DNA of 57,458 bases. Source: Saprospiraceae bacterium (GTDB lineage Bacteria > Bacteroidota > Bacteroidia > Chitinophagales > Saprospiraceae). The translations under genes and the position numbers were made by a program. This document shows positions 8,397 to 17,806 of the stretch, piece after piece. The stretch covers positions 1 to 57,458 of the forward strand of contig JADJJU010000016.1 in the NCBI GenBank assembly GCA_016706365.1. Direction: 5' to 3'. Position 1 is the stretch's first letter. Each line of letters begins with the position of its first letter. The notes under the pieces were generated by a model, which saw only the letters and a program-made list of their open reading frames with translations, was not told the origin of the DNA and made no database searches.

Positions 8397-9464
8397 CTAC
8401 AAACTCCCTTCCGCCATCTTACTGGATTGCTCATGAATGATCAATGCCTCGATGACCTCATCAAGCGCACCTTCCATGATTTGATCCAAATTGTATGCTG
8501 TGAAATTAATTCGGTGGTCTGTGACCCTGTTTTGCGGATAATTATAGGTTCGGATTTTTTCAGAGCGATCGCCTGATCCGACCAAACTCTTACGTTTTTG
8601 CGCCTGTTCATTCCAAACCTTGTCCCGATTGGTTTGCTGAATTTCATTGATGAGGCGGGTCATAGCAATTTCACGGTTTTTGATCTGAGATCTGGCTTCT
8701 GTACTTTCTGCTACGATCCCCGTGGGAAGGTGGGTAAACCGAACACCTGATTCTGTCTTGTTGACGTGCTGACCACCTGCTCCGGAAGCTCTGAAAGTGT
8801 CTACCCGCAAATCTGCTTTGTTGATATCTACATCTTCGATTTCCATTTTGGGCATCACTGCTACTGTTGCTGCTGAAGTGTGCACACGACCCTGAGATTC
8901 AGTCCTGGGTACACGTTGTACCCGATGTGTTCCGGATTCAAACTTGATATTTCCATAAACATCATTGCCACTTACCTCCAGTTCGATTTTGCTATACCCG
9001 CCCTGAGTTCCTTCAGTTATAGAGAGAACCTCTGTGGACCATCCTTTTTGTTCGAAATATCGGGTGTACATTTTATATAGATCTCCGGCGAAAATACTTG
9101 CCTCATCTCCTCCGGTTCCGGAGCGGATTTCAAAAATAACATTCTTTGAATCTTCGGGATCTTTGGGCACGAGCATCATCCTGATCTGGAGATCCAGGGT
9201 TTCTATTTGCTCATTCAGTTCGTGATATTCCATATCTGCCATTTCGCGGATCTCAGGATCGGGATCTTTGAGCATGGATTTTGCATTCTGCTGGTTACTC
9301 AATGCCAGTTGATAGGTATCAATCAAACTCACTATTTCTTTAAGGTCGGAGTATTCTTTATTGATTTTGGCATAGCGGTCCATGTCCGTCATCATGTCCG
9401 GATCGGAAAGTTGTTCCTCCAGATTGAGGAATCTCGACTTGATCGTTTCTAATTTCTCCAACAT
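8397..9464 (-). CDS. prfA: Peptide chain release factor 1
   Basis: 355 residues, the usual RF1 length. It reads UAA/UAG stop codons and releases the peptide from the ribosome. GGQ is at 230-232 (ASGAGGQHVNK) and the RF1-type stop-recognition loop at about 184-196 (RVPRTESQGRVHTS). The tripeptide is PRT, whereas Escherichia coli has PAT and Thermus PVT; the middle residue is known to vary. The N-terminal helical domain (1-100) is present. A minus-strand -7 box TATATTTG at 9595-9602 may drive it with a leader of about 120 nt. Confidence 0.97.
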   Translation of the reverse strand: MLEKLETIKSRFLNLEEQLSDPDMMTDMDRYAKINKEYSDLKEIVSLIDTYQLALSNQQNAKSMLKDPDPEIREMADMEYHELNEQIETLDLQIRMMLVPKDPEDSKNVIFEIRSGTGGDEASIFAGDLYKMYTRYFEQKGWSTEVLSITEGTQGGYSKIELEVSGNDVYGNIKFESGTHRVQRVPRTESQGRVHTSAATVAVMPKMEIEDVDINKADLRVDTFRASGAGGQHVNKTESGVRFTHLPTGIVAESTEARSQIKNREIAMTRLINEIQQTNRDKVWNEQAQKRKSLVGSGDRSEKIRTYNYPQNRVTDHRINFTAYNLDQIMEGALDEVIEALIIHEQSSKMAEGSL

Positions 9465-9594
9465 AGCAGTAAGTCAAAAATGGCTTGATAATATAATCAC
9501 GGACAAAGGACAGCAGTCAGCTGAGCTAGTGATAAAAAAATGAAAAATTATATTGAATTAGACACAGCAAATTCAGTAGAAAAATTTCAGGGTG

Positions 9595-9602
9595 CAAATA
9601 TA
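9595..9602 (-). promoter_or_regulatory. -7 promoter box upstream of prfA
   Basis: TATATTTG on the minus strand fits TAnnTTTG. No good -33 TTTG at the usual distance, so only the -7 element is claimed. Confidence 0.4.
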
Positions 9603-9660
9603 GCGTTAAACTTCAACAGAATGTCGAAGAATAGAAAGGATGTTATAAAGGTAAAATGGA

Positions 9661-9867
9661 TTAAGCCAATCTGATTTTGTCCTTGATGGACTGAATAAAC
9701 TCCTGAGAAACCTTTGGTCTTTTAAGATTGGTTTTGATAAATTCTCTGAAAGACTTGTCCTGGATAAGAGAAGGATTAGGGCTGAGTACTCCCGGAATCG
9801 GTGAATTAGAACTCTCCTGAAGTGTTTGATCACCTCTTCTGAAGGAACTATTGTCGAAATTTTCCAT
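9661..9867 (-). CDS. Small 68-residue protein downstream of the ECF sigma factor
   Basis: 68 codons from ATG 9867, preceded by an aaagga purine stretch that suits a ribosome binding site. The N-terminal half is polar and probably disordered (Asn/Ser/Pro-rich); the C-terminal half is basic and probably helical (KTNLKRPKVSQEFIQSIKDKIRL). No signal peptide, membrane segment or Cys pair. It follows the sigma factor by 120 nt on the same strand. A role as a small sigma-factor partner is possible but is only an inference from position and size. Confidence 0.55.
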   Translation of the reverse strand: MENFDNSSFRRGDQTLQESSNSPIPGVLSPNPSLIQDKSFREFIKTNLKRPKVSQEFIQSIKDKIRLA

Positions 9868-9987
9868 CGGGTTTCCTTTTAGTGAATTAATTTGATCGAA
9901 CGCTAAGATAGATAGATTTATAAAATTCTATATGTATGCATGTTAATAATTACTAACATCCGGTTGTTAGTTTAGCCTCTCATGTCT

Positions 9988-10557
9988 TTATAACCTAGTT
10001 TCTGAGCATAAGTGCTTAATTTTTCCTTCCAGCAAATTCCTGGCCCTGTGCAATCTGGAACGAACTGTACCGATCGGAACATCAAGGATTTTGGCTATTT
10101 CTTCATATGTGAAACCTTCAATATCACAAAGCAGAATAACCGTCCTGAAATCCAGGGGTAATCCGTTGATGGCAATCGTCACTTCATCTCCCATCAGCTC
10201 TTCATAAATCTCCTCCCGAAGATCTACTTTGCTTTTGATTGGGCTATTCTCACTTTCATGAAGGCCAACAAATGCTTCAAAATCTACATTTCTCGGACGC
10301 TTGCTTTTGCGCCGATATTGATTAATGTAATTGTTTTTCAGAATCTTAAACAGCCATGCTTTCGCATTAGTTCCTTCATCATAGCTGTCGATTGCTTTAT
10401 ATGCTTTCAGATATGTTTCCTGAACCAGATCTCTGGCATCCTCTTCATTGTAGCTTAAGTGATAGGCAAAGGTATTCAGGGCGTTGATATGGGGCAGAAG
10501 ATCACGCTCGAATTTTTGTTGTTGTAATTTGGCAATTTCTATTTCCTTGGTGTCCAT
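9988..10557 (-). CDS. ECF-type RNA polymerase sigma factor
   Basis: 189 residues. Region 2 is at about 20-95 (NEEDARDLVQETYLKAYKA, then AWLFKILKNNYINQYRRK). Region 4 is at about 125-180 with the helix-turn-helix GFTYEEIAKILDVPIGTVRSRLHRAR. It directs polymerase to a stress regulon not identifiable here. No recognisable membrane anti-sigma gene is adjacent; the only small downstream gene is at 9661-9867. It has its own promoter at 10608-10637. Confidence 0.93.
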   Translation of the reverse strand: MDTKEIEIAKLQQQKFERDLLPHINALNTFAYHLSYNEEDARDLVQETYLKAYKAIDSYDEGTNAKAWLFKILKNNYINQYRRKSKRPRNVDFEAFVGLHESENSPIKSKVDLREEIYEELMGDEVTIAINGLPLDFRTVILLCDIEGFTYEEIAKILDVPIGTVRSRLHRARNLLEGKIKHLCSETRL

Positions 10558-10607
10558 TTTCCTATAGCATCAATATAATTTAAGCCTCTAAGCTACATTC
10601 AAACATA

Positions 10608-10637
10608 CAAAACTAAGATAAACATTTATATATCAAA
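10608..10637 (-). promoter_or_regulatory. Promoter of the ECF sigma factor gene
   Basis: On the minus strand TTTG (10637-10634), an 18-nt gap, then TAGTTTTG (10615-10608), matching the Bacteroidota consensus. The leader to ATG 10557 is about 45 nt. The -33 box touches the 3' end of pdeM. Confidence 0.6.
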
Positions 10638-11337
10638 ATATCGCAGGCAACACATGCTGTTCTGCTATCACAAATACTGTATCTTCCTTTGCCGGTTGCA
10701 CTGTAAACATTCCTGTAAACTCTCCGAATGCAGGTAAAATGGCGGCATTTTTTCCAAACCAAAAACAGGGCATTCTCATTTGTTGACGACCTTTACCTTT
10801 CATGATTACGCCTGGATGCACATGTCCCGATAGTTGATATCCTTCAGGCATATCTTGTATTTGCTCGTGTATAAGTACGTATGGACCAATATTTATAGCT
10901 ATTTCCGTAATGATGAGGCAGGAGGAATCGTATTTTTCTTTTTCCAGAATATCATGATTTCCCGGAACAAGTGTCCATGCTACACCGGGATGTTGTTTTA
11001 AAAATTCGCAAAATAAATCCCAGACAGGATTGTATTTGCTGTGAAAGAGATCGCCCAGGAAATAGCATTTTTCAGGAGAAAAAATATTCAGCAAATCTTT
11101 GAGGCGATCCAATGCTTTATTTTCAACAGCTCTGGGCACACGGATACCATGGGCATTAAAGTGGGTTGCTTTGCCGAGATGCATGTCTGCGATCAGGAGA
11201 GATTTTTGTTCCACCCAATAAACCGCCCCGGATGCATGCAACATCAGCGTCTGACCCAAATGTCTGAATACAGCAGTGCCCGGATAATTTCCCGACAGAA
11301 TGTGTGGGTCGGAGATGTTTTCTAAATTCAAGGACAA
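10633..11337 (-). CDS. pdeM: Ligase-associated DNA damage response phosphoesterase
   Basis: 234 residues of the calcineurin-like metallophosphoesterase fold. Metal-binding motifs in order: DMHLGK (Asp51, His53), GDLFHS, GNHD, and GHVHPG near residue 170. This family is the MPE member of the bacterial repair cluster that also holds an Lhr-like DEXH helicase, an exonuclease and an ATP-dependent ligase. The helicase is present at 13818-16280 on the same strand, separated from pdeM by a 2.4-kb repeat array. Ligase and exonuclease are not in the window. Confidence 0.9.
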   Translation of the reverse strand: MSLNLENISDPHILSGNYPGTAVFRHLGQTLMLHASGAVYWVEQKSLLIADMHLGKATHFNAHGIRVPRAVENKALDRLKDLLNIFSPEKCYFLGDLFHSKYNPVWDLFCEFLKQHPGVAWTLVPGNHDILEKEKYDSSCLIITEIAINIGPYVLIHEQIQDMPEGYQLSGHVHPGVIMKGKGRQQMRMPCFWFGKNAAILPAFGEFTGMFTVQPAKEDTVFVIAEQHVLPAIF

Positions 11338-11454
11338 GGTATGAGGTAAATGGATAACAATAAAGGGGACGATTTTACGGAAATTTTCCTGAAAAACAAT
11401 GAGCCATTATTCCCAATTGCTCTTTAAAATCAAATCCTAAGACAAAAAAAGGGA

Positions 11455-12252
11455 GCATTAGGTTCCGATAAGGTGTCGGTTTGGTGCGAAAAAGATTGTC
11501 GATGGCTGAGGCTAAAGGTGCTGCCCCCTGGGGCAAAGACAGAAAGGGAGATTCCAATAAATTGGACAATTCAAATCAAATGAAAAACCGTCCCAAGACA
11601 ATGATAATAATCGACCTTGGCAGAACCGTAGTGATTTAGCTAGAAAGAAATATCCCTTCGAATGAACCCAAACCGGCCCCAGCGGGGCCCTACCTTTGTA
11701 GCTGGTAAGAAGGAAGAATTATTCCAGCCCCAGCGGGGCTGAACGGGTTTCTCCACAGAAATCTCCGGATGAAGATGACATCACCAATTCATTACAATTA
11801 CCTGAAGGACGGGGCTGTTCTCGCCTGAATAAGGTGTCGCACCGCTGGTGCGAAAAAGATTGTCGATGGCTGAGGCTACAAAGGTGCTGCCCCTCTGGGG
11901 CAAAGACAGAAAGGGAGATTCCAATAAATTGGACAATTCAAATCAAATGAAAAACCGTCCCAAGACAATGATATAATCGCCTTGGCAGAACCGTAGTGAT
12001 TTAGCTAGAAAGAAATACCCTCGACCCAAACCACCCAGCCTACCTTGTACATAAGAAAAGACGTTTAATCCAGCCCCAGCGGGGCTGAACGGGTCTCTAT
12101 GAGGAAATCCCCGGATGAATTTAAAATCCCCGCATTATAACATTTGACATTATGACGGGGCTGTTCTTGCCTAAATAAGGTGTCACACCTCTGGTGCGAA
12201 AATTATTGTCGATGGCTGAGGCTACAAAGCTGCTGCCCTCTGGGGCAATAGC
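11455..12252. repeat. ~355-bp hairpin-repeat array, left part (copies 1-3)
   Basis: Direct repeats with a period of about 350-366 bp, judged from gattgtcgatggctgagg at 11491, 11857 and 12207. A full unit has four GC-rich hairpins: GTCGCACC-gct-GGTGCGA, GCCCC-tct-GGGGC, GGCCCC-agc-GGGGCC and CAGCCCC-agc-GGGGCTG. Copy 1 has a decayed first hairpin and copy 2 has lost its third. Copy 3 is cut off at 12250, exactly where the transposase remnant ends. Confidence 0.85.
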
Positions 12253-12708
12253 CTAATCCTCTATCCATTCAAATAAATAATGATCTTCGAATTCAATATC
12301 AAATTGCTTCAGAAGATCCAGATATTCCTCTTTAAACGACGTCTTTCGATGATGAATAGGCTGATTGAGAATATATTTTACAACGGTATCCAACTGGGAT
12401 CTTGAATATGAGAATGCCCCATACCCTAATTGCCAGGAAAAATTGTCTGATACCATTCGGTTCTCCTTCATCCATTTAGTTGAATCCGATTTAATATCCC
12501 GGGCCATATCAGCAATGGAAACAGAAGGATTTAGCCCAATCAAAATATGTGTATGATCCGGATTACAATAAACAGCTAATGGTGGATTTTTTTCCTGAAA
12601 CAATTCCGCACATGTACTTTTCCAAAGGCTCACGGTTTTCTTCAGAAATCAAACTTCGCCTGCCCTGAACAGCAAATACGATCTGAATCAGGATTTGTGT
12701 GATGCCAT
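12253..12708 (-). pseudogene. IS200/IS605-type TnpA (Y1 transposase) with two frameshifts
   Basis: 456 nt from ATG 12708 to the stop at 12253, the size of a ~151-residue IS200-like TnpA. The downstream 126-residue part has the HUH metal-binding motif DHTHILI, then WQLGYGAFSYS and YILNQPIHH. The N-terminal part (TQILIQIVFAVQGRRSLIS) is read only in another frame. One base appears lost within the first four codons and one A gained in an A7 run at the joint with FQEKNPPL, so the shifts compensate. IS200 TnpA acts on single-stranded DNA and recognises subterminal hairpins. No functional protein is expected unless the shifts are sequencing errors. Confidence 0.85.
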
Positions 12709-12830
12709 ACTAATATTATTATTATTAAACAAAAGGCTTAACCTTAGCCATTTAGCCTAAAATTTAAAACAAAGGCAAAATTAGGTTCAGGAGAGGGTGT
12801 TTCACCATGGGCCGCCCGATAAATTTTCTC
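12709..12830. other. Flank of the transposase remnant
   Basis: AT-rich stretch before the tnpA start that does not match the ~355-bp unit. It holds a short imperfect hairpin (GGCT...AGCC, 12735-12749), a possible remnant of an IS200 left end. Weak evidence. Confidence 0.3.
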
Positions 12831-13800
12831 CGAAAATGCCGGGTGCGAAAAAGATTGTCGATGGCTGAGGCTACAAAGGTGCTGCCCCTCTGGGGCAAAG
12901 ACAGAAAGGGAGATTCCAATAAATTGGACAATTCAAATCAAATGAAAAACCGTCCCAAGACAATGATAATAATCGACCCTGGCAGAACCGTAGTGATTTA
13001 GCTAGAAAGAAATATCCCTTCGAATGAACCCAAACCGGCCCCAGCGGGGCCCTACCTTTGTAGCTGGTAAGAAGGAAGAATTATTCCAGCCCCAGCGGGG
13101 CTGAACGGGTTTCTCCACAGAAATCCCCGGAGAAGATGACACCCACTCCGAAGGACGGGGCGCCGCCTGCCCCCAAGGTGTCGCACCTCTGGCGCGAAGA
13201 AGATTGTGGATGCACGGGGTTGAGGTGCTTTCTGGGGCAAGGAGGTGAAGGGAGAATCTAATAAATGGGATATAAATAATTAAACCAAATGAATTACCAT
13301 CTTCTGGAGAGAGAATAATTGACCTGGCAGAACCGATGCGATATAGCTAGAAAGAAATATCCCTTCGAATGAACCCAAACTGGCCCCAGCGGGGCCCTAC
13401 CTTTGTAGCTGGTAAGAAGGAAGAATTATTCCAGCCCCAGCGGGCTGAACGGGTTCTCCACAGAAATCTCCGGATGAAGATGACATCACCAATTCATTAC
13501 CTGGACGGGGCTGTCTCGCCTGAATAAGGTGTCACACCTCTGGTGCGAAAATGGATTGTCGATTGCTGAGGCTACAAAGGTGATGCCCCTCTGGGGCAAA
13601 GATATGGATGGGAGTGTTTTTGCCCGAACAAGGTGTCACACCGCTGATGCGAAATGGATTGTCGATAGCTATGGCTACAAATGTGATGCCCATTCTTGGC
13701 AAAGAATTACGGAATCACAATGGCCCCCGGGTCCTCCTTGTAGCTCGGGAAGAGGGAGATCCAGCGGGCTGCACCTTTCTTCCGCGCGTCATCGGCCAAT
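12831..13800. repeat. ~355-bp hairpin-repeat array, right part (copies 4-7)
   Basis: Copy 4 (from about 12838) is nearly identical to copy 1 over some 240 bp (12899-13140 against 11538-11780). Copies 5 (about 13180-13530), 6 (about 13535-13620) and 7 (about 13630-13700) are progressively diverged and truncated. The array ends beside the stop codon of the DEXH helicase at 13818. Short reading frames in it follow the repeat sequence and are not thought to be genes. Confidence 0.8.
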
Positions 13801-13817
13801 TTTTTTAATCAGCATCA

Positions 13818-16280
13818 CTACTTCAAGACCTGCAATTTAAGCCTCGCTACCCTGTCCTCCAGCTTTTCCGAACTCATTTTTTCCCGCAGGCGATCCACTA
13901 CAATGGGAAATGCAAATGGCGAAAAGCGCGTCGGATGTGTCAATATCATTTTTTGCCTGGATATTCTTATCAATGCTTCCCGCAACCTGAGTTCCTCCAG
14001 CTGGTAATACAAGACCTCATCATAAGCCTGCAAAAACAACAAATTGTCAGGCTCATAATCCTGAAATACCTTGAATAATAATTTCGCCGAACTCTGCAGG
14101 TGACGATCCCTCTTTTCCTTACCAGGAAAACCTTTGAATAATAAACCTGCAATGGATGCGATATCCCGGAATCTTCTCTCCGCCATTTCGACAGAATTGA
14201 TACTGGCCCGAATATCTCTCACAAGATTATCTGTGCTGAACAATGAGGAGTTGATTACTTTATCAATATCAATTTCTTTGTCTGAGAGCATTTCAAAACC
14301 ATAATCATTCATTCCGATTGAAAAGGTGATTGATTGCATTTGTGATATTCTGTATGCCAGCAATGCCCCCATTCCTTCGTGTACTGCACGGCCCTCAAAA
14401 GGATACATAAGGAGATGATATCCATCCTTGCTCTTGAAATGCTCAATCAGAAATTCATCTGAAGATGGCAGATGACTTGAAGCTTGCTGCACTTCAAACA
14501 AGCTTCTCAAGAATTCCATTTCAACATCCTGAGATTTGCCTTCTTTGAACAGATTTAGCTTTTCCCGGATATGCTGAGACATTTTCGAAGAGAATGACAT
14601 TCTGCCACCCAACCAGGAGGGGATTTTTCCATCTGTCGCTTTTGAGGCTTTCACAAATGCTGTCATTTCCTTGATTCTTACCAGTTCAAGGGGGCGGCCT
14701 GAAAACCAGAAATGATCTCCTGGCTTCAGTTGAGCGATGAAAGATTCCTCTATCGTACCAAGGACTTTCCCTGATAAAAACTGAATTTTGAGAGAGGCAT
14801 CGCTGGCGATAGTCCCGATACTCATTCTATGTCTCATCGCCATTTTCCGATTCACAAAACGATATTTACCATCTTTGCCCCTGGCCAGTTTTTTATATTC
14901 ATCATATTCTCCCAGGCTTCCTCCTGTGACTGCAAAATCAAGTGCCCGGGTCCATTGCTCCTCTGTGATATATTGAAAGGCAAATGTACTTTTTACCTCT
15001 TTTCGAAGTAATTCCGGCTCCAATCCCTCACCCAAAGCCATCGTCATAATGTATTGAATTAGTACATCATAGCACAAAACAATTGGATCTCTTTGTTCTA
15101 CAATTCCGCTTTCAATGGCACTTCTCAAAGCAGCTCCTTCTATTAATTCCAGGGCATGCGTAGGCAGAAAATATATACGGCTTACAGCTCCCGGTCTGTG
15201 TCCCGATCTTCCTGCCCGTTGCAAAAAGCGGGCAATTCCTTTGGGACTGCCTATTTGAATGACGGCTTCCACGGGTCTGAAGTCCACGCCAAGGTCCAAA
15301 CTGCTGGTACAAACCACCACTTTGAGCCGCTCTTCATGCAGCGCATCTTCTACCCAGGATCTCAGGTCTTTTCCTATACTTCCATGGTGCATTGCCATGA
15401 CGCCTGCCAGGTCCGGATCGGTTTCCAGAAGGCGCTGATACCAAATTTCACACTGGGCCCGGGTATTGGTAAAAATAAGGGTTGAACTGTTGGCGTAAAT
15501 GACAGGCAATACTTTTTCCAGCAACTTGAGTCCCATATGTCCTGACCAGGGGAAATGCTCAATCTCATCCGGCATAATGGATATCACTTCCAGCTTTTTG
15601 CGGATATCTGCTCTGATCAGCTTGTGAGCAGGCTTGTCTTTTTCCACGCCCAGAAGCACTTCCATCGCTTCATTCAGATTGCCTATGGTCGCCGAAATCC
15701 CCCAAATCTGCAATTCGGGACTGATATTTTTTAAATGTGACAATGCAAGTTCCAGCTGAACCCCTCGCTTGCTGCCCAGCAATTCATGCCATTCATCAGC
15801 AACAATACATTCCAGCGTTTTAAAGAAATCCTTGTAGCCTTTAGTAGCCATTAATAAATGCAGGCTTTCAGGAGTAGTGATCAATACCTCCGGTGGATTC
15901 GATTTCTGTTTTCCTCTCGCTGCAAAAGATGTGTCTCCTGTGCGAATCTCGACTCTCCAATCCAGATCCAGTGCTTCTATAACCCGTTCAGCACTTTCTT
16001 TTATTTCTTTGGCCAGAGCGCGGATAGGAGTAATCCAGATAGCCCGAAGTCCCGGAGTTTCAGGTTTGTCCTTGTCAGGATTTCGAATCCGGTGGCGTAA
16101 TAAAATGGGTAGCAGCAGAGAATAAGTTTTTCCACTTCCTGTAGGAGCATTGATCAGACCGGACATTCCATCGGCATATGCTTTCCAGGCTTCCAGCTGA
16201 AATGCGTGTGGCTTCCAGCGCATGGCTTTAAACCAGTCTTTGGCTAATCGAACGATTGATGCTGTCTCCTTTGCTGACAT
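13818..16280 (-). CDS. Ligase-associated DNA damage response DEXH helicase (Lhr-like)
   Basis: 820 residues, normal for this family. Walker A APTGSGKT at 45-52; the Walker B/DEXH box is DEWH at 162-165; motif III SATIGN near 196; motif VI in the second RecA lobe (FLQRAGRSGHRPG). The C-terminal half is the Lhr winged-helix/DUF region. It is an ATP-driven 3'-5' helicase that acts with an ATP-dependent DNA ligase, an exonuclease and the phosphoesterase pdeM. It lies 59 nt downstream of folB on the same strand. Confidence 0.92.
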   Translation of the reverse strand: MSAKETASIVRLAKDWFKAMRWKPHAFQLEAWKAYADGMSGLINAPTGSGKTYSLLLPILLRHRIRNPDKDKPETPGLRAIWITPIRALAKEIKESAERVIEALDLDWRVEIRTGDTSFAARGKQKSNPPEVLITTPESLHLLMATKGYKDFFKTLECIVADEWHELLGSKRGVQLELALSHLKNISPELQIWGISATIGNLNEAMEVLLGVEKDKPAHKLIRADIRKKLEVISIMPDEIEHFPWSGHMGLKLLEKVLPVIYANSSTLIFTNTRAQCEIWYQRLLETDPDLAGVMAMHHGSIGKDLRSWVEDALHEERLKVVVCTSSLDLGVDFRPVEAVIQIGSPKGIARFLQRAGRSGHRPGAVSRIYFLPTHALELIEGAALRSAIESGIVEQRDPIVLCYDVLIQYIMTMALGEGLEPELLRKEVKSTFAFQYITEEQWTRALDFAVTGGSLGEYDEYKKLARGKDGKYRFVNRKMAMRHRMSIGTIASDASLKIQFLSGKVLGTIEESFIAQLKPGDHFWFSGRPLELVRIKEMTAFVKASKATDGKIPSWLGGRMSFSSKMSQHIREKLNLFKEGKSQDVEMEFLRSLFEVQQASSHLPSSDEFLIEHFKSKDGYHLLMYPFEGRAVHEGMGALLAYRISQMQSITFSIGMNDYGFEMLSDKEIDIDKVINSSLFSTDNLVRDIRASINSVEMAERRFRDIASIAGLLFKGFPGKEKRDRHLQSSAKLLFKVFQDYEPDNLLFLQAYDEVLYYQLEELRLREALIRISRQKMILTHPTRFSPFAFPIVVDRLREKMSSEKLEDRVARLKLQVLK

Positions 16281-16339
16281 AGTTGATAATTCAACTGTTT
16301 AAAGCAAGAGGAAGATCAAAATGTTTTAAGCCTTTATTC

Positions 16340-16696
16340 TCAATCCAAAGTTAGGCTGTAAGCCGAATAAGCTACTTTGCCTCCCAGTGGCGGTTGTTTT
16401 TTCTTTACTGTGACAACAACTTTCAGTATTCTGGAATCAGCTTGTTTGATTTCTGTGGCAATCAGATGACAGAGGGTCTCCAATAGCTGATGGCTTTCCT
16501 GCATGACCCGGACAACAATTGCATACATCATTTCATAATTGAAAGTATTGGAAATTCGGTCCGAATCTTCAGGCATTGAGGGTAGCAGATCAGCATGAGC
16601 ATCCACTTCAAAATAGTTTCCTGCCTGGCGTTCAGATTCATAAAATCCATGATACGCATAGAATTCCATTCCTACCAGACTGATCCTTCCCTGCAT
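16340..16696 (-). CDS. folB: Dihydroneopterin aldolase
   Basis: 118 residues, normal size. N-terminal signature GMEFYAYHGFYESERQAGNYF followed by the Asp-rich strand, and a C-terminal VTVKKKQPPLGGKVAYSAY with the conserved lysine and glycine segment. It converts 7,8-dihydroneopterin to 6-hydroxymethyl-dihydropterin in folate synthesis, as a cytoplasmic oligomer. It sits upstream of the DEXH helicase, possibly co-transcribed. Confidence 0.93.
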   Translation of the reverse strand: MQGRISLVGMEFYAYHGFYESERQAGNYFEVDAHADLLPSMPEDSDRISNTFNYEMMYAIVVRVMQESHQLLETLCHLIATEIKQADSRILKVVVTVKKKQPPLGGKVAYSAYSLTLD

Positions 16697-16916
16697 GATG
16701 TATTATTTTTTCAAAGATAGGAGGATTGTGTTTTATTTAATCACAAGTATTGAAGCCTTATTTTGAATGAATTAAAAGAAAGGATATAAAAAGGATAACA
16801 GGAAGGGAGAATCATTGGGTCTGCAAATGAAGAAAAGTTTCCAACTGATTTTAAGTCAATGCTTTACCCTATTGCATGATAATCAGTAGAAAAGATAATT
16901 TCTCGTTTAAAAGTCT

Positions 16917-16924
16917 TATCTTTG
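16917..16924 (+). promoter_or_regulatory. -7 promoter box before the GT5 gene
   Basis: TATCTTTG fits TAnnTTTG exactly. Transcription should start near 16931, placing the ATG at 16972 about 40 nt into the message and excluding the upstream ATG at 16876 as the start. Confidence 0.6.
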
Positions 16925-16971
16925 CACTCTCTTTTGAGAGAACACAGTTTTTATCACTAAATGTGGACGAT

Positions 16972-17781
16972 ATGAGTAAGAAGAGAGTACTAATTGTAAC
17001 TCAGGAAATGCAACCCTTTACAGCGCTCTCGGAAATTGCAGAAATTGCACGTAAACTTCCCCAGTATATCCAGGAAAATGGAATGGAGATCAGAGTTTTA
17101 ATGCCAAGGTTCGGAACTATCAACGAACGCAGGCATCGGCTGCATGAAGTCGTGAGGCTTTCCGGGATGAATATAATAGTTGATGATGATGATTATCCTT
17201 TGATCATCAAAGTAGCATCCCTGCCGGGTGCAAGAATGCAGGTATATTTTCTTGATAACGAAGAGTTTTTCAAGCGTAAATATGAGTTTAACGACGACAA
17301 TGACCTGCCTTTCGAAGACAATGCAGACAGAATGATATTTTTCTGCAAAGGAGCAATCGAAACGGTCAAGAAATTCGGTTGGCCACCTGACATTATTCAC
17401 TGCCATGGCTGGATGACCAGTTTAATCCCTTTCTATATCAAGACGGCTTACAAAAATGAGCCAATCTTCAAAACTGCGAAAGTGATTTACTCTGTTTACA
17501 ATTTCAAACCTGATGCAGCGTTCTCTGAAAGATTTGCAGCGAAGGCAGCAATCAACAATCTGGAAAGTAAAGATTTGCTGGCATTCCAAAACGGAAGCGG
17601 AATTTCTCTTAATAAAGGAGCTATTTCATTCTGTGATGCATTGATTAGCCTGAAAAGTGAGCAAGATGAGTCCATTCAATCAGCTGTAAAAGACATTGAT
17701 AAGCCCCATTTGATCGCAGATGAGACTAACGAATATCTATTGGAAACGCTCGACTTTTACAAATCGCTTTCAGAAGAATAG
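16972..17781 (+). CDS. Glycogen/starch synthase, stand-alone GT5 N-terminal domain
   Basis: 269 residues from ATG 16972. It matches only the N-terminal Rossmann lobe of GT5 glycogen synthases: KKRVLIVTQEMQPFTALSEIAEIARKLP style start, PRFG, and DIIHCHGWMTSLIPFY. Full synthases are about 480 residues with a C-terminal GT1 lobe that completes the ADP-glucose site; that lobe is absent. Short proteins of this kind, annotated 'glycogen/starch synthase', are known in Bacteroidota next to DUF4270. The start KxGGL loop of true synthases is replaced (TQEMQPFTALSE), so catalysis is doubtful. It leads a cluster with DUF4270 (26 nt later) and glmS. Confidence 0.8.
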   Translation: MSKKRVLIVTQEMQPFTALSEIAEIARKLPQYIQENGMEIRVLMPRFGTINERRHRLHEVVRLSGMNIIVDDDDYPLIIKVASLPGARMQVYFLDNEEFFKRKYEFNDDNDLPFEDNADRMIFFCKGAIETVKKFGWPPDIIHCHGWMTSLIPFYIKTAYKNEPIFKTAKVIYSVYNFKPDAAFSERFAAKAAINNLESKDLLAFQNGSGISLNKGAISFCDALISLKSEQDESIQSAVKDIDKPHLIADETNEYLLETLDFYKSLSEE

Positions 17782-17806
17782 TTCATCCATTTAATTTTAT
17801 CGCTTC

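Noticed and set aside
12807..13001. Reading frames inside the ~355-bp repeats (also 11375-11569 and 13529-13840)
   Set aside because: They follow the repeated DNA, differ in frame between copies and break in most of them; the hairpins explain the conservation.
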